A stretch of 64,000 nt of DNA from contig NMRA01000240.1 of assembly GCA_002633005.1 (NCBI GenBank), forward strand, positions 1-64,000. Reading direction: 5' to 3'. The notes under the pieces are model-generated. The model made no database searches and had not been told where the DNA came from. It saw nothing but the letters and a program-made list of their open reading frames with translations. Position 1 is the stretch's first letter, and each line of letters begins with the position of its first letter. A program made the position numbers and the translations under genes. Below, piece after piece: positions 11,781 through 23,434 of the stretch. The stretch comes from Phoronis australis. Its lineage: Eukaryota; Phoronida; Phoronidae.

Positions 11781-12739
11781 AGTGTGAATGCAATAACCGT
11801 TACAAAATGGACGCTAGTTTGATTTGCTATACATTGGTTAGTCCTCCAAAGAGCAAGAAAAGAGTAGATCTCCAAAAATCATTTCGAGTAATATATTACG
11901 AGACTTTCCAGATGGGCTGCTGACGAACTACAATAAGCGATAACAGAAATAAACAAACATTTATACCATTTTGCAGAGCAACCTGTATTTGCAGTTGAAG
12001 CTTTTTACAACGTACCCTGTTTTTAATATCGATCGTAAATACGAAAAGTCCCATTATGTTTGTAAGTCTAATCTGGTTACGGCAAACTATCGTCTCAACG
12101 TACAAAGGTTCCTTGTAATATATTTTAAGGACATTCAACTGTATTACAATTTGTATGTTGATATCTTAATGCCAAAACCTCGTTAAGTATTTAATTCTCT
12201 CCTTCACAAGATCTTGTACCTGCTGTTCAATTTTCAATAGTAAAGCATCCATGACCTGTCTAACATAATGACTTTGTTCTTTATCCTGTACTGATGAGGA
12301 CTCCAATTCCGGGATCATGGTCATATTATTGAAGCCTTTTGGTCGAGTTTGTCTATCAATTGTTCGTTTCTGACCACTCTAGAAAAAATGATGTTGTCTG
12401 TCCTAGCCACTGTGTAAACCACAAAGTCACACCATTTACTATCTGTGCAGTAAATGTGTACCTATACTTGTGCATAATGTATATGATCACCTTTTAGGAC
12501 GATGTCATCGTCATGTATCTGGATATAGGAATCTGGCTGCTTTACATGATGCGACACAGACTGATATTAGTATTTCCATGGGCACTTTATTCCAGTCCCA
12601 CAACACCTGCAAGGTATTATTCTATCCGGACTGAAAGTTGATTTCGTTGATATCCACTGGCCTGTTGGACTAACTTTCTTTTGTCTGTGTTTAGCACGTT
12701 GCTTCCTAGAATGGTGTTTTGACCTGGTTGTGCATATGG
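11781..12739. other. Intron sequence, nothing recognised
   Basis: No domain-bearing frame. The minus-strand frames from 12567 on probably belong to the 5' leader of the following LINE. Confidence 0.4.
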
Positions 12740-13549
12740 AGGGGTAGTACCTCCGGTGGGGGGCTTGTCGTACTCCTTCGGGGGTAGCTCGTCCATCTTT
12801 GGTCCCCACCTGACCTCAGCTATCACCTGTGGCTCCAAGTAGCTGTAGCATGCGCAGCGGCCACACCCCGAGACACCGCTTCGACAGGCGGGCTAAACCA
12901 GATTGAGGGTAGCCGACGGGTCTCAAACCCTCGGTGAGTTAGGGACTGCCTACGCTAGCATGTGAAGACTGGCTCCGGCAGACTGAGCGGAAGAGACCCC
13001 CAGTGGTCCAACGGTCAAGACGGCGGTTTCAGCAAGCGCTGTGGAGCGCTCAGAGCACGACGAGGCACCAAAGAAGTCATGGTCATCCACTGCAGCAAGG
13101 GTAACCTCCAGCCGTAACAGTTTTTCTGTGCCACTGGATCAAGGTTTCCTCAGCCGAGTGAGTGGGATTGCCCCAGTGCAACGGCTTTACCACTTTAAAA
13201 ACCATCACGCACAGGTTTGTTGTGTGATTCATCATTTCCGATCTGCACCTTTCAAGTCCTGCGGCGATGGGGGAGTGGCGAAGCAACAGGTGAAGATGAT
13301 CACTGGTAGTTGTAGTCACGAACCTGCACGTAGGCGGCCTTCGGACGAGTGGTCACTCTTTCTCTGAACCCAGGGCAACAGAGAAGTCCGACAGCATCCA
13401 GGGCAACTGGGCAGCCTCTTTCGGACAGCACTGCCCACCCTCGCACGAGGGAGGGGGTGAGAAAAGGTACCCCAAACATTGCTTGCCCCATCAAGTCTGG
13501 CCAGCTTACCGCGGCTGGCAGATCATCCACATGTGGTCGATCAACAAAG

Positions 13550-15298
13550 AACAAAAGAAAACTAACCTTCGGAGCATGGAACGTCAGAACACTGATGGAT
13601 AGAGACACTGCAGCCTGACCAGAACGAAGGACTGCACTTGTAGCTAGAGAACTCCAGCGCTACCGCGTAGACATTGCAGCTCTCAGCGAGACGAGATTCG
13701 CTGATGAAGGGTCGCTAAAAGAGGAGAAGAGAGGCTACAGATTCTTCTGGAAAGGGAAACCAGAGGTTGAAGACAGAATTTATGGAGTAGGATTTGCTAT
13801 CAGGTCCACCATGTTGAAGGACATCCCTACTCTTCCCACTGGTGTCAATGAGCGCCTAATGAAGCTTCGCTTCCCACTGAACAAATCTCGCCACATCACC
13901 ATCATCAACGCCTACGCTCCAACGCTCACTAGTCCCGAAGAAGCCAAGGTACGCTTCTACGAAGACCTTGACCAGATCATTAGGACAACTCCCCCGAACG
14001 ACAAGCTTGTAATCCTCGGAGACTTCAACGCCCGAGTCGGAAATGACAGCAGTAGTTGGGAAGGTGTGTTGGGACGGCGCGGAGTAGGTAAACTCAACAG
14101 CAACGGCCTGCTCCTACTAAGTAAATGCGCTGAGCACAACCTGTTTATCTTCAACACTATGTTCAGACTGGCAACCAAGTACAAGACCACCTGGATGCAT
14201 CCCAGGTCCAAATATTGGCACATGATTGACTTTGTCATCGTTCGCCAGCGGGATATGCAGGATGTCACGGTCACCCGGGTAATAAGGGGCGCTGAATGCT
14301 GGACAGATCACAGGCTAGTGCGATCCCTTTTCAACGTGCACATCGTTCCCCCGCAGCGCAACAGGCAGAAAATCATCAGGGCATCTTTCAACACAGCCAG
14401 GTTAAAGCATCCTCTACACCTTCATTGGTTTCAGGATTCCCTGAACGACACGCTATCAGGCAACACACCACTTGTTGGAACCAGCACTGAGAAATGGGCG
14501 CAGTTCAAGGAGGCCGTGACAGAAACCGCAGAAACGGTACTGGTACCGAATCCCCGGGTGCACCAAGACTGGTTTGATGAAAACGATGAAGCCATTTCTA
14601 CAACCCTTGATGCCAAAAAGAAAGCCTATGTAGAGTGGCAGAATGATCCATCGTCCGTTTCAAAGGACAGATTTAAACAATTACAGAGCAAAGCGCAGCT
14701 AGAACTGAGGGAAATGCAAGATCAGTGGTGGCAGAGAAAGGCTGAAGAAGTTCAACAACATGCTGACTCCCACAACTCTAAGAAGTTCATCAGCGCCCTA
14801 AAATCAGTGTATGGCCCTTCTAGAACAAAATGCTCTCATTTGTTGTCTTCTGACGGATCGAGCCTCATCAAAGACCAGGAAGGACTAAGAGACTGCTGGG
14901 CTGAACACTTCAGCACTCTGCTAAACTGGCCATCCACAGTTGACCCTTCTGCTCTAGAACAGATCCCGCAGCAACCCATGGTTGAAGAACCGGACTTACC
15001 ACCGTCCATAGAGGAGATTGAGAAAGCCATATCCCAAATGAATAGTGACAGAGCCTCAGGAAAGGATGGCATCCCTGCTGAGATCTATAAGGCAGAAGGT
15101 CCAGTCACCATATCAGCCTTCCATGACATCCTGAACAGCATCTGGGAGGAAGAGGACTTCCGCGAAGCCTTGATCGTTGCTCTCTATAAAAACAAGGGAA
15201 GCAAAGCGGACTGTGGAAACTACAAGGGCATCTCATTGCTCTCTATCGCCGGCAAGATCTTCGCTCGCATCATTCTGAACAGACTTGTCACCGTCTAA
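13550..15298 (+). pseudogene. LINE endonuclease and N-terminal RT part
   Basis: The reading frame opens in the endonuclease with LTFGAWNVRTLMD (13561 on) and is cut by a TGA at 13616-13618. It then runs open from 13619 (first Met 13811) to a TAA at 15296-15298. Endonuclease motifs follow in order: ALSETRF (13680), INAYAP (13909), LGDFNARVG (14014), IDFVIV (14227) and WTDHRLV (14301), the last with the catalytic SDH-like Asp-His. A linker is followed by RT motifs ASGKDGIPAEIYK (15055) and YKGISLLSIAGKIFARIILNRL. The protein would nick target DNA and prime reverse transcription in the nucleus. The stops make it inactive as drawn. Confidence 0.8.
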
Positions 15299-16729
15299 GA
15301 GCATAATCTACCGGAATCGTAGTGTGGCTTCCGGCCAGGACGCAGTACGGTGGACATGATCTTCGCTCTGAGCCAAGCTCAAGAGAAGTGCATAGAACAG
15401 AACATGGCCCTCTACTCAGTCTTCATAGACCTGACTAAGGACTTCGACACTGTCAATCGAGAGGCACTGTGGACAGTCCTGAGTCGATATGGCTGCCCCC
15501 GAAAGTTTGTTACGATGGTGCGACTCTTCCATGATGGCATGACAGGTCAGGTCCTCGCAGGCGGCGATACTTCAGCCACCTTTGACATCTCAAATGGAGT
15601 GAAGCAGGGGTGTGTGCTCGCGCCTGTTCTGTTCAACCTCTTCTTCACGTGCATGTTGACCCAAGCTGTGCAGGGACTAGAGGAGGGTGTGTACATCAGA
15701 TATCGCCTTGACGGCTCCCTCTTCGATCTAAGGCGCCTTAATGCAAAGACAAAGTGCAAGGAAAAACTAATCCAGGCCGCCCTTTTTGCGGATGATTGTG
15801 CGCTCCTTTCCCACAAAGAGAATGACTTACAACTCATGCTGGACAGCTTCTCGAATGCTTCCAAAGCATTCAGCTTGACCATAAGCCTCGGCAAGACAGA
15901 AGTGCTTCTTCAACCTGCACCCAACACCAATCCCCCGGAGCCAGTCATTACCATCGACAAGCAATTCCTCAATGTGGAGCACTTCAAATACCTGGGGAGC
16001 GTCATCTCAAAAGATGACAGCTTAGACAAAGAGATTGCTTCCAGGATAAGCAAGGCGAGCCAAGCACTCGGAAGACTGAGAACACGGGTGCTCAACGAAC
16101 ACAACATCCGCCTGTCTACTAAACTGAAGGTGTTTTCTTCAGTGGTCCTGACCTCTCTGCTCTATGGCTGCTAGTCATGGACCCTCCACCGCAGGCACAT
16201 CAAGAAGCTTGAGAGCTTCCACATGCGTTCTTTTCGGTCCATCCTAGGAATCCGATGGCAGGACCGAATCACCAACCTTGAGGTCCTAGAACGTGCCCAG
16301 TCAACCAGCATTGAAGCGATGCTACTCAAGGCCCAATTGCGATGGGTGGGGCACATCATCAGAATGGAGGACTACAGAATGCCTCGCCAGCTTTTGTATG
16401 GCGAGCTGAAGACTGGGAGAAGGATGCAAGGACGCCCTCGCCTTCGCTACAAATACACCGTCAAAGCCAACCTGCAGTGGTGCAACATCAAACCCAAGGA
16501 GCTGAAATCTGTTGCAGGAGAGTGATCAAAGTGGCGAGCCACGATTCGAAAAGCAACTGCCAGTTTTGAGGATGACCGCTGTAAGACACTCGAAGGTGCT
16601 CGAGAGAAACGCCACTCAGCAGCATCCACCACTGTTACCACGACGGAGTTCCAATGCCCCACCTGTGCTCGACTCTGCGCGTCAAGACAGGGGAATGCAG
16701 AGCCATCTTCGTATACATAGACGATGACA
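15299..16729 (+). pseudogene. LINE RT palm, thumb and C-terminal domain
   Basis: This continues the same frame after the TAA at 15298. A TAG follows at 15320-15322, in the place where the family has a residue before CGFRPGRST. Then come DLTKDFDTVNR, NGVKQGCVLAPVLF and FADDCALLS, which holds the catalytic Asp pair (15787-15795). HFKYLGSVIS and LKVFSSVVLTSLLYGC end at a TAG at 16172-16174. The frame goes on with SILGIRWQDRI and LRWVGHIIRM, meets a TGA at 16523-16525, and ends in a CPTC-type zinc-finger-like segment near 16660. With the endonuclease stop this makes five in-frame stops but no frameshift that I can see, so decay is by point mutation. Confidence 0.8.
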
Positions 16730-16867
16730 CACACAACCTACGTCATCTTCGGACCCGAAGGAGTACCAACACACTGCATACTAACCCATAGTATTTTGCT
16801 ACAGTGCTTTGAGTAGAACCTGTGATTACCATGTTAACTTTCTGGGCATAGTAGTCTATGCATGACG

Positions 16868-17262
16868 ATATCAGCCGGTCAAGGCAATGATACTTCCAAA
16901 GTGACGATTATGATTAACCAATTGTTGCTTGTGCAAGATCAACCACTGCCTTTTGCACTCTCATCAAAGACTCAATGGAATTTGAAGTACCGTCTGAAGC
17001 AAGAAAAGCTTGCTAACCAGTTTTAATAGCACATGCTCCTACAACTGAAGTAACATCTATTGTTTCAGAAATGTGCTTATCTCTGGCTCACTGAACAGAT
17101 TCTCAGTTTTTCGCAAGTTGTAGCGCAGAACACCACACTTGCCATTAGTGGCGTACGTGACTTTGTCTAAGTTGTATTCCTGAATTGCCCTTTTGTGTCT
17201 TCTGGCTGGCAACCCGGGATCAAAATCATCTCTCCCAGAACGCAACTTTAAAGTATAAACAT
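16868..17262 (-). repeat. Interspersed repeat X, minus copy
   Basis: Read on the minus strand, this stretch matches 29522-29915 on the + strand over nearly its whole length. Shared landmarks are AGCCAGAAGA, GGCACTAATGGCA-like text, GTTGTAGGAGCATG / GTTGTAGAAGCATG and GTTGATCTTGCACAA. A 62-codon open frame (17245-17057) encodes a basic segment, ARRHKRAIQEYNLDKVT, whose counterpart in the other copy is ARRCICKRTIQECNLDNLT. The family is not one I recognise. Confidence 0.7.
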
Positions 17263-17459
17263 TTCACATTTTCATTTATGTTTTTCAAAAGCAATACGAA
17301 CTGTCAGATACTCATAATTAAACATATGCGTACTCTTAAATTAATAGGTTGTTAGATAATCTTTTAGAAATTGCTCCCTTACACCCATTAACTACTACCT
17401 TGAGTCAAGGGTGTCTAGTGTTGTTCACCTAGGGAGATTGGTCTTTCTCGATTACCACT

Positions 17460-17720
17460 TCTCAGGTTACTAATTAGCATTTAACTTAGATCTACCCAAT
17501 GTCGGGTTGTCTATCAATCTAAATAAGATAGAAATGGTGGTGACTGGTGGAGCTCAAAAGTTGTGGCTGGGGGTCGACCAGTTCAGAGCCTTCCAATAAC
17601 CTTAAACCAGTACTGAATTTACTTCTCTTGTTTTTGCATACGAGTAACACCATTTCATCCACTTCTGATGTTTCCATTAGATTTGTCTTTGCAGTGACCT
17701 TCCGGATGACAATTGTATGT
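17460..17720 (+). pseudogene. Possible LINE RT thumb fragment
   Basis: A + strand frame reads NVGLSINLNKIEMVVTGG, similar to the GLxLNxxKTExxxxG motif that follows the YxDD box in LINE RTs. Only about 30 codons are convincing and the rest is full of stops. Confidence 0.35.
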
Positions 17721-18358
17721 CAGTCATGAAGGTAGGCCTACCAGCCTCGTCCCAAAGGAAATGAAATGTGACACATTTGTACGGAAATCTCGGGAATACC
17801 ACGAGTAATATCAAGTTATATCAACTCTGAAATTTTCTGCAGTAGAGTATAAGAATGTAAACTAATGGTAGATTGCACTAACTTTGGTCTAAATTATTGG
17901 AAAAATGATATAGTTTTATTACAACGCATAATTTAATTTCTATGTTGATGCTATTAATAAAAAAGAATTAAAAACATATGAGCCAACAACCTGTATTTCA
18001 AACAATAACCAAAACAATGCCTTCCGCTTCATGAATGGCAGCAACAACATCTGTGATGATAATTAAAATCTACCTTTGTTTTAATGACGTCAAGGCAGCG
18101 GCCAATAATTGCGCATACCATGAACAAGCTTAAAATGCCTAAAACCAATGAGCGCCATCTTTAGACCTCCCGACCCCCCCCTTTGGCTCGCCTCATGACA
18201 ATTGCACTTCAAATGCTAGATGAGTTCCTGACTACCGGAACTCACTATTGGTATTAATCTGCAGGATTAATTGATGTTCTTAAAATTATTTTCTCATTAA
18301 AATGAAAAATAGGCTGGTAATCGAAGCTAAATATTATTTGACCATAAAATCTGCTTTT
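17721..18358. other. Intron sequence, nothing recognised
   Basis: AT-rich with no domain-bearing frame. Confidence 0.45.
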
Positions 18359-18505
18359 GGTTTTAATAATTCTTACATCTATTTCATTTGTGTTTTGGGG
18401 TTTCAAATTTCAATGTGGACCAAGCTGAATTTTAAAATTAAAATACACAGTTCGTTCGTCCAAAGAAAACCTGACAAAATAACCCATCTCTTTTTAGAAC
18501 TTTAA
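18359..18505 (+). repeat. Interspersed repeat Y, plus copy
   Basis: It matches the reverse complement of 31310-31438. Shared runs include GGTTTTAATAATTCTTAC, CAATGTGGACCAAG and GAATTTTAAAATTAAA, followed by a TTCGTTCGTCCAAAG run. The two copies lie in opposite orientation about 13 kb apart. Confidence 0.7.
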
Positions 18506-19109
18506 TTTACTGAGCAGGCAAAATCCTGACCTTTTTAGAAAGTAATGCATCTTGTTACAACTCGTAGTGTCGGAAGATTCACGGTCTTTGCTATGATGAT
18601 TGGGAACCGAGATGCGACAAACTGTGTTCGATCAAACTTTCGAAAGCATTTCTCAGTGTTCACCAGAAATACTTTCATTCTTCGCAGCGTATGGCAACGA
18701 CCTAACGCCCGCCTCCGAATCTCACCGTCTTTATGGATTGTAAAAAAGTCAGCTGGTCGCTCTTATTTTTGCCATCGCCGCTGGAGCAACGCAGAACACA
18801 ACGATGCCGATTAGCTATGGAGCTACAGTAGTGAGCCTCGTTTTGGAGCACGTTTCTTGTCCGCGTGCCTTCGTGGTATAGCAGATCCTGAATCACTCGC
18901 TTGGGTGGCACCACCAGCTCCGCACATCCTCACTTGTGAGAATGGCCTCTTTAGCAGACCACGAGTTACTGAATAAGTTGAACGTATTCGATATTCCTAG
19001 GTTAAAAACACCTCTTCGTGATAGTGGCATGACGTTCAGTGCACACTACAAGTAAGGATTAGTCGAGCTGAGTTTTTATGCCATCCGTCTCGGCCTTGGC
19101 GTGCTACCC
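18506..19109. other. Intron sequence, nothing recognised
   Basis: A frame at 18545-18814 has no domain I recognise. The stretch is otherwise featureless up to the LINE that follows. Confidence 0.4.
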
Positions 19110-19686
19110 ATGGAGGAAATGGAGGACAAGCAGAAAGTAGTCTGGTAGATTGAAAGGTTACGATTGGGTCCCTTCTTAAAGTTGCCACAGCCTCCGTCAT
19201 AAGACCAATGGGACCTTACCCCAACTCGTATACCTACCATTATAGAGTAGAACAATGAACGATATTTTGCAACATGTAAGTGATGTGTACTTAACAAAGG
19301 TTCATGTGGTGTCAATGACTGCCATCAAACCAACGTTAAAATATCCCTCTAAGGGATTTACCATTGTCCTAGCCTTTGAAGAGTCCGTTTGGCAGGTTCT
19401 CCGGGGGATGGATTTTCGTCCCTGGTGTGGCTTTGCTGGGCGTGTGCTTTTTAGAGCTAGGGGTAAAAGCAGTAAGGGGGCCAAAGCTTCTTTCCAGGCC
19501 TCAGAAGGGATGTCAACCTCGGACATGGAAGCTGACTGTGTGCCCACCACAAAGTCAGCAGAAATGGACGTGGGTGATGAAACGACTGAGGTAGGGAATG
19601 TTGCTGAGGCTTCTGAACCTGTACCATCCAATGACAGATCTTCTCTGGCTCCTTCCCCACTCACGAGTGATGTGGAGTCTGGATAG
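19110..19686 (+). pseudogene. LINE ORF1 remnant
   Basis: A Met near 19110 starts MEEMEDKQKVVW but meets a TAG after twelve codons. Reading then switches to the frame 19255-19686, 143 codons. That frame has ALKYP-like basic text, a K/A-rich segment (RARGKSSKGAKASFQA) and an acidic Ser/Thr-rich tail. The frame change and stops show that ORF1 is broken or 5'-degraded. In intact elements ORF1 is the RNA-binding nucleoprotein, but no CCHC knuckle is visible here. Confidence 0.55.
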
Positions 19687-19717
19687 ACAGTCACTGGTAT
19701 ATTCTTAACATGATGAA

Positions 19718-22700
19718 ATGAATCATGAGGTTAAAATCTGGCAGATAAATCTGCACCGGGCCAACAACCCATCAGTGCTTCTGCAGCAGACGCTTGAGCG
19801 CAATACCCTATTCATGGCCTTCATACAAGAGCCGTGCTGTCGGGGAAGTGCAATGATGAACACTCCTAGGAATGCCAAATCTTATATTGCTTCACTGGGT
19901 AACAACATCAAGCCCAGGGCTGCGATTCTGGTATCCAAGGACATAACCTCAAGAATCCTTCCTGAGTTTTGTGACAGGGACACTGTGGCAGTGTCCTGTG
20001 ATACACTAAGACCAAATGGTCTAATATGCACAGTATGGTGGGTCTCAGCCTATATGCCAGGGGACTCCGCCGAGAACCCGCCCCCACCTAAACTGCAACA
20101 AATCACCAATCACTGCAGAGCCAAGAATATCCCTTTGGTTATCTGTTGTGATGCCAATTCACATCACGAGGTGTGGCACAGCACTGACACCAACCCAAGA
20201 GGTGAGGCACTTCTAGAGTTTATTGTCAGCTCACAACTTTTAATATGCAACAAGGGCCATGAGTCCACATTTGTTGTCAGAAACCGGCAGGAGGTTATAG
20301 ACCTTACTCTGGTTAATTTGCCTGCTGTTGATGTGGTAACTAATTGGAGAGTGGATTCTGCACCTTCTTTATCTGACCACAGATACATCAGGTTTGAAGT
20401 GGCGACTTTCGTTGTTCCACTATTTACTGAGTATAGGAACACCAATAAGGTGAACTGGGAACTCTATCGTTCAAAGGTTTCCAAACTTCTTTCTACTCTA
20501 GAAACAACAAATATCAGGACTCGTTCTGATGTTAACAAATTGGCAGATGACATTAAGAATGCCCTGACCAAGTCACTAGATATTTCCTGCCCCAAACGCT
20601 GTATTAAGGTCACTGGGAAACCAAAACAACAGATTTGGTGGACCAAAGAACTGGCAGCACTTCGGGGTAAGGCACGTAAAGCTCACAGAGCGGCAATTCG
20701 GACTGACACTGACGAGTGCTGGGATGCATATCATCTTGCCTATCGTATGTTTAAGTCTGCCACACGCAAAGCAAAGCGCAATTCATTGAGGAATTTCTGT
20801 CAGCAAACGAACAGCCTCTCTGCATCTGCAAGGCTGATGCAATTGCTGAAGAAGAACCACTCCTCCAGACTCGAGGTCATTCAAAGAGAGGATGGCTCAT
20901 ACACACGCTCCGCCGAGGAAACACTCGAAGTCATGATGGGTAAGCACTATCCTGATAGTGTAAACCTGTCGAACCAATATTCAAAAGTGATGGACTCAGA
21001 GGAGTGTGAACCATTAGCTTATGCTGATGTTGAAAACGTAGCCACACCACATCTCGTGGAGTTAGCTCTAAAGTCTTTTAAACCATGGAAGTCCCCAGGA
21101 CTAGACATGATATACCCTATAATGTTGCAAGAAGCTGGGATACCACTATTCCATATACTCACAGCAACTTACAAAGCCAGTCTTAGACTAGGTTATATCC
21201 CTAAGACTTGGACTGAAGCTAGGGTAGTCTTCATTCCTAAACCAGGGAAGAACTCATACCTTTTGGCTGAATCATTTAGGCCTATAACCTTAACATCCTT
21301 TCTTCTCAAAGGACTGGAAAGGCTCGTTCTGTGGCATCTTGATAAACAAGGAATACAGAACAAACTTCAGAACAATCAGTATGCTTATAGGCCTGGCTTC
21401 TCTACGGAGACCGCTCTACATCATCTGGTTGCTAGACTGGAAAGGGCTGTTTTTAATAAACAATTTGCCCTCTGTGCCTTCATTGATCTTGTTGGTGCTT
21501 TCAGCAATATTAAGCATGATGCGATTCGAATTGCACTGAACCACTTTAAAGTGAATAGGTGTCTTACCAGGTGGATCATTAACATGCTTGGAAGTCAATC
21601 TGTGACTGCTTGTCTAGACAATGTGAGTGTGGCGGTTCGCATCACCAGAGGAACACCTCAGGGTGGCACTGCCTCACCAACCCTCTTTAACATGGTTATG
21701 GATGGTTTGCTTCAACAATTATCTACTGACATGGGTCCAAGCTTGTATGTTCAAGCCTATGCAGATGATATTGTTCTCAGTGTGTCTAGCATCGATCCTG
21801 ACACATGTCGCTATCTTGCTCAAAGAGCACTGAATACAACAGCCACATGGGCTAAGTCAGTCGGCTTAGAAATTAGTGGTAGCAAAACAAAGGTGATTAT
21901 GTTCACTTGGAAGCTTAAATGGTCAATGCGGCCTTTAACGCTGAATGGTAAACATCTTGATCTTGTAGACAAGGCGACTTACTTAGGTGTCATTTTACAC
22001 CATCGTCTTTCCTGGACCCCGCATATTACAGAAAAAATCTCAAAAGCCAAATCTGCATTGGTGAGATGCAGTCGTGCGGTGGGTAAAACTTGGGGAATGT
22101 CTCCCAAGAATATGTTCTGGATTTATACTGCTGTTATCCGACCTATAATGTCCTATGCTTCGTCGATATGGGTAACGGCATTAAAACAGATTACAATTAT
22201 CAACAAACTTAGGCAGCTGCAACGTCTAGCTTGTTTGTGCATAACCTCTGCTTTTCCAGGAACGCCTTCTGCAGCCCTAGAAATGCTAATCGGTCTACCA
22301 CCACTGAACATATACCTTGAGGGTGAAGCTGCATCTGCTGCACTTCGTCTCAAATATAATGGTCAGTGGGTGAAAACTAACATCCCTGACTCCGTTGCAC
22401 ACAGAAGCCACAGGAATGTTTGCAATAAGCTAATGGCCAAGACTGGGCAACTATGGAACATGCCTAGTGATGTCCAGGTCACAACTTTAAATCATACAAA
22501 CAATTTCTTCACGGAAATTGGCGATGGATGGCCTACCGCAGAACACAAGAATGAGGTGGTTTGTTATACGGACGGCTCTAAACTGGAAAATGGCCAGACA
22601 GGTGCTGGGGTCTACTTTCCAAGCCTTCCTGTTGCAGATGCAGAAAACTGGGTATCGTTGGGCAATCTTGCCACGGTGTTTCAGGCTGAGATCACTGCAA

Positions 22701-23434
22701 TTAATAGAGCTGCTCAATTGGCACAACAATATAACACTGAACTTGGCAATCGGCCAATTATCATCTTTTCAGATAGCCAGGCAGCAATAAAAGCCCTAAA
22801 GAAACTAAGGGTCAACTCTCGTTGTGTTAATGCTTGTATTAATGAGCTTAACAAGCTTGCAATTGAAAGAACCGTCAATATACGCTGGGTCAGGGCCCAT
22901 GTGGGAATTGATGGCAATGAGAATGCAGACAGACTCGCAAAGATAGGAGCAAGCGTTCTGCATTTTGTGCCTGAACCTGCTATCCCGGTATCTTACGGAT
23001 GTTGCAGGATGAGTATACGCAACTGGGTACATACCCAGTCAGCAGCCCAGTGGGCATCACTTAACTCCTGCAGAGAAACCAAGGAGAATTTTCCCAACGT
23101 GATCGAACCAAAAGGTTCAAAAAGCCTTCTGAGTCTAGATAGATTGGGTATAAGACACGTCATTCAAATTTTGACGGGCCACTGCAACCTAGCCCGACAC
23201 AGACACATTACTGGGCATATGAGGAGCCCTGTGTGTCCCGAGTGTGGTACTGACGTAGAATCTCCTAAACACCTGGTAGAGTCTTGCCCAGCTTTTTATA
23301 GGCTAAGGAGCAACCTACTGGATGGCATTGTTACATGCCTACAACATATAGTGCATGGCAACAAATGGAAACGTCTGTCCGTTTTCCTAAAGGAGACTGG
23401 CAGACTTGAAAACTTTCTTCACGAGGAGCCATAA
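19718..23434 (+). CDS. LINE ORF2: endonuclease, reverse transcriptase, RNase H
   Basis: A single open frame of 1238 codons. Residues 1-240 are an AP-like endonuclease: WQINLHRAN, FIQEP, CCDANSHHEVW, and a final SLSDHRY holding the catalytic Asp-His. RT occupies about 430-760: WKSPGLDMIYP, FRPITLTSFLLKGLERL, FIDLVGAFSNI, GTPQGGTASPTLFN, and the catalytic YADDIVLS near residue 682, then KATYLGVILHHRLSW. RNase H lies about 945-1075: CYTDGSKLENG, FSDSQAAIKAL, then HVGIDGNENADRLAK, so all four acidic positions are present. A C-terminal CPECGTDVESPKHLVESC cluster ends at about 1190. It would make element cDNA at nicked target DNA in the nucleus. Nothing key is missing, so this copy could be recent, although its ORF1 is broken. 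Confidence 0.9.
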   Translation: MNHEVKIWQINLHRANNPSVLLQQTLERNTLFMAFIQEPCCRGSAMMNTPRNAKSYIASLGNNIKPRAAILVSKDITSRILPEFCDRDTVAVSCDTLRPNGLICTVWWVSAYMPGDSAENPPPPKLQQITNHCRAKNIPLVICCDANSHHEVWHSTDTNPRGEALLEFIVSSQLLICNKGHESTFVVRNRQEVIDLTLVNLPAVDVVTNWRVDSAPSLSDHRYIRFEVATFVVPLFTEYRNTNKVNWELYRSKVSKLLSTLETTNIRTRSDVNKLADDIKNALTKSLDISCPKRCIKVTGKPKQQIWWTKELAALRGKARKAHRAAIRTDTDECWDAYHLAYRMFKSATRKAKRNSLRNFCQQTNSLSASARLMQLLKKNHSSRLEVIQREDGSYTRSAEETLEVMMGKHYPDSVNLSNQYSKVMDSEECEPLAYADVENVATPHLVELALKSFKPWKSPGLDMIYPIMLQEAGIPLFHILTATYKASLRLGYIPKTWTEARVVFIPKPGKNSYLLAESFRPITLTSFLLKGLERLVLWHLDKQGIQNKLQNNQYAYRPGFSTETALHHLVARLERAVFNKQFALCAFIDLVGAFSNIKHDAIRIALNHFKVNRCLTRWIINMLGSQSVTACLDNVSVAVRITRGTPQGGTASPTLFNMVMDGLLQQLSTDMGPSLYVQAYADDIVLSVSSIDPDTCRYLAQRALNTTATWAKSVGLEISGSKTKVIMFTWKLKWSMRPLTLNGKHLDLVDKATYLGVILHHRLSWTPHITEKISKAKSALVRCSRAVGKTWGMSPKNMFWIYTAVIRPIMSYASSIWVTALKQITIINKLRQLQRLACLCITSAFPGTPSAALEMLIGLPPLNIYLEGEAASAALRLKYNGQWVKTNIPDSVAHRSHRNVCNKLMAKTGQLWNMPSDVQVTTLNHTNNFFTEIGDGWPTAEHKNEVVCYTDGSKLENGQTGAGVYFPSLPVADAENWVSLGNLATVFQAEITAINRAAQLAQQYNTELGNRPIIIFSDSQAAIKALKKLRVNSRCVNACINELNKLAIERTVNIRWVRAHVGIDGNENADRLAKIGASVLHFVPEPAIPVSYGCCRMSIRNWVHTQSAAQWASLNSCRETKENFPNVIEPKGSKSLLSLDRLGIRHVIQILTGHCNLARHRHITGHMRSPVCPECGTDVESPKHLVESCPAFYRLRSNLLDGIVTCLQHIVHGNKWKRLSVFLKETGRLENFLHEEP

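Larger units (their letters stand above)
12740..16760 (+). mobile_element. Non-LTR retrotransposon (AP endonuclease + RT, no RNase H), decayed
   Basis: About 4 kb of a LINE of the EN-RT type that is very common in invertebrates and often annotated as craniofacial development protein 2-like or RNA-directed DNA polymerase. A GC-richer leader (12740-13560) precedes the endonuclease, RT and a C-terminal zinc-finger-like end (CPTCARLC near 16660). No RNase H domain is seen. I lean to an RTE-like clade but cannot confirm it. The 3' end is ill-defined, near 16730-16800, with no clear poly(A) tail. Confidence 0.8.
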
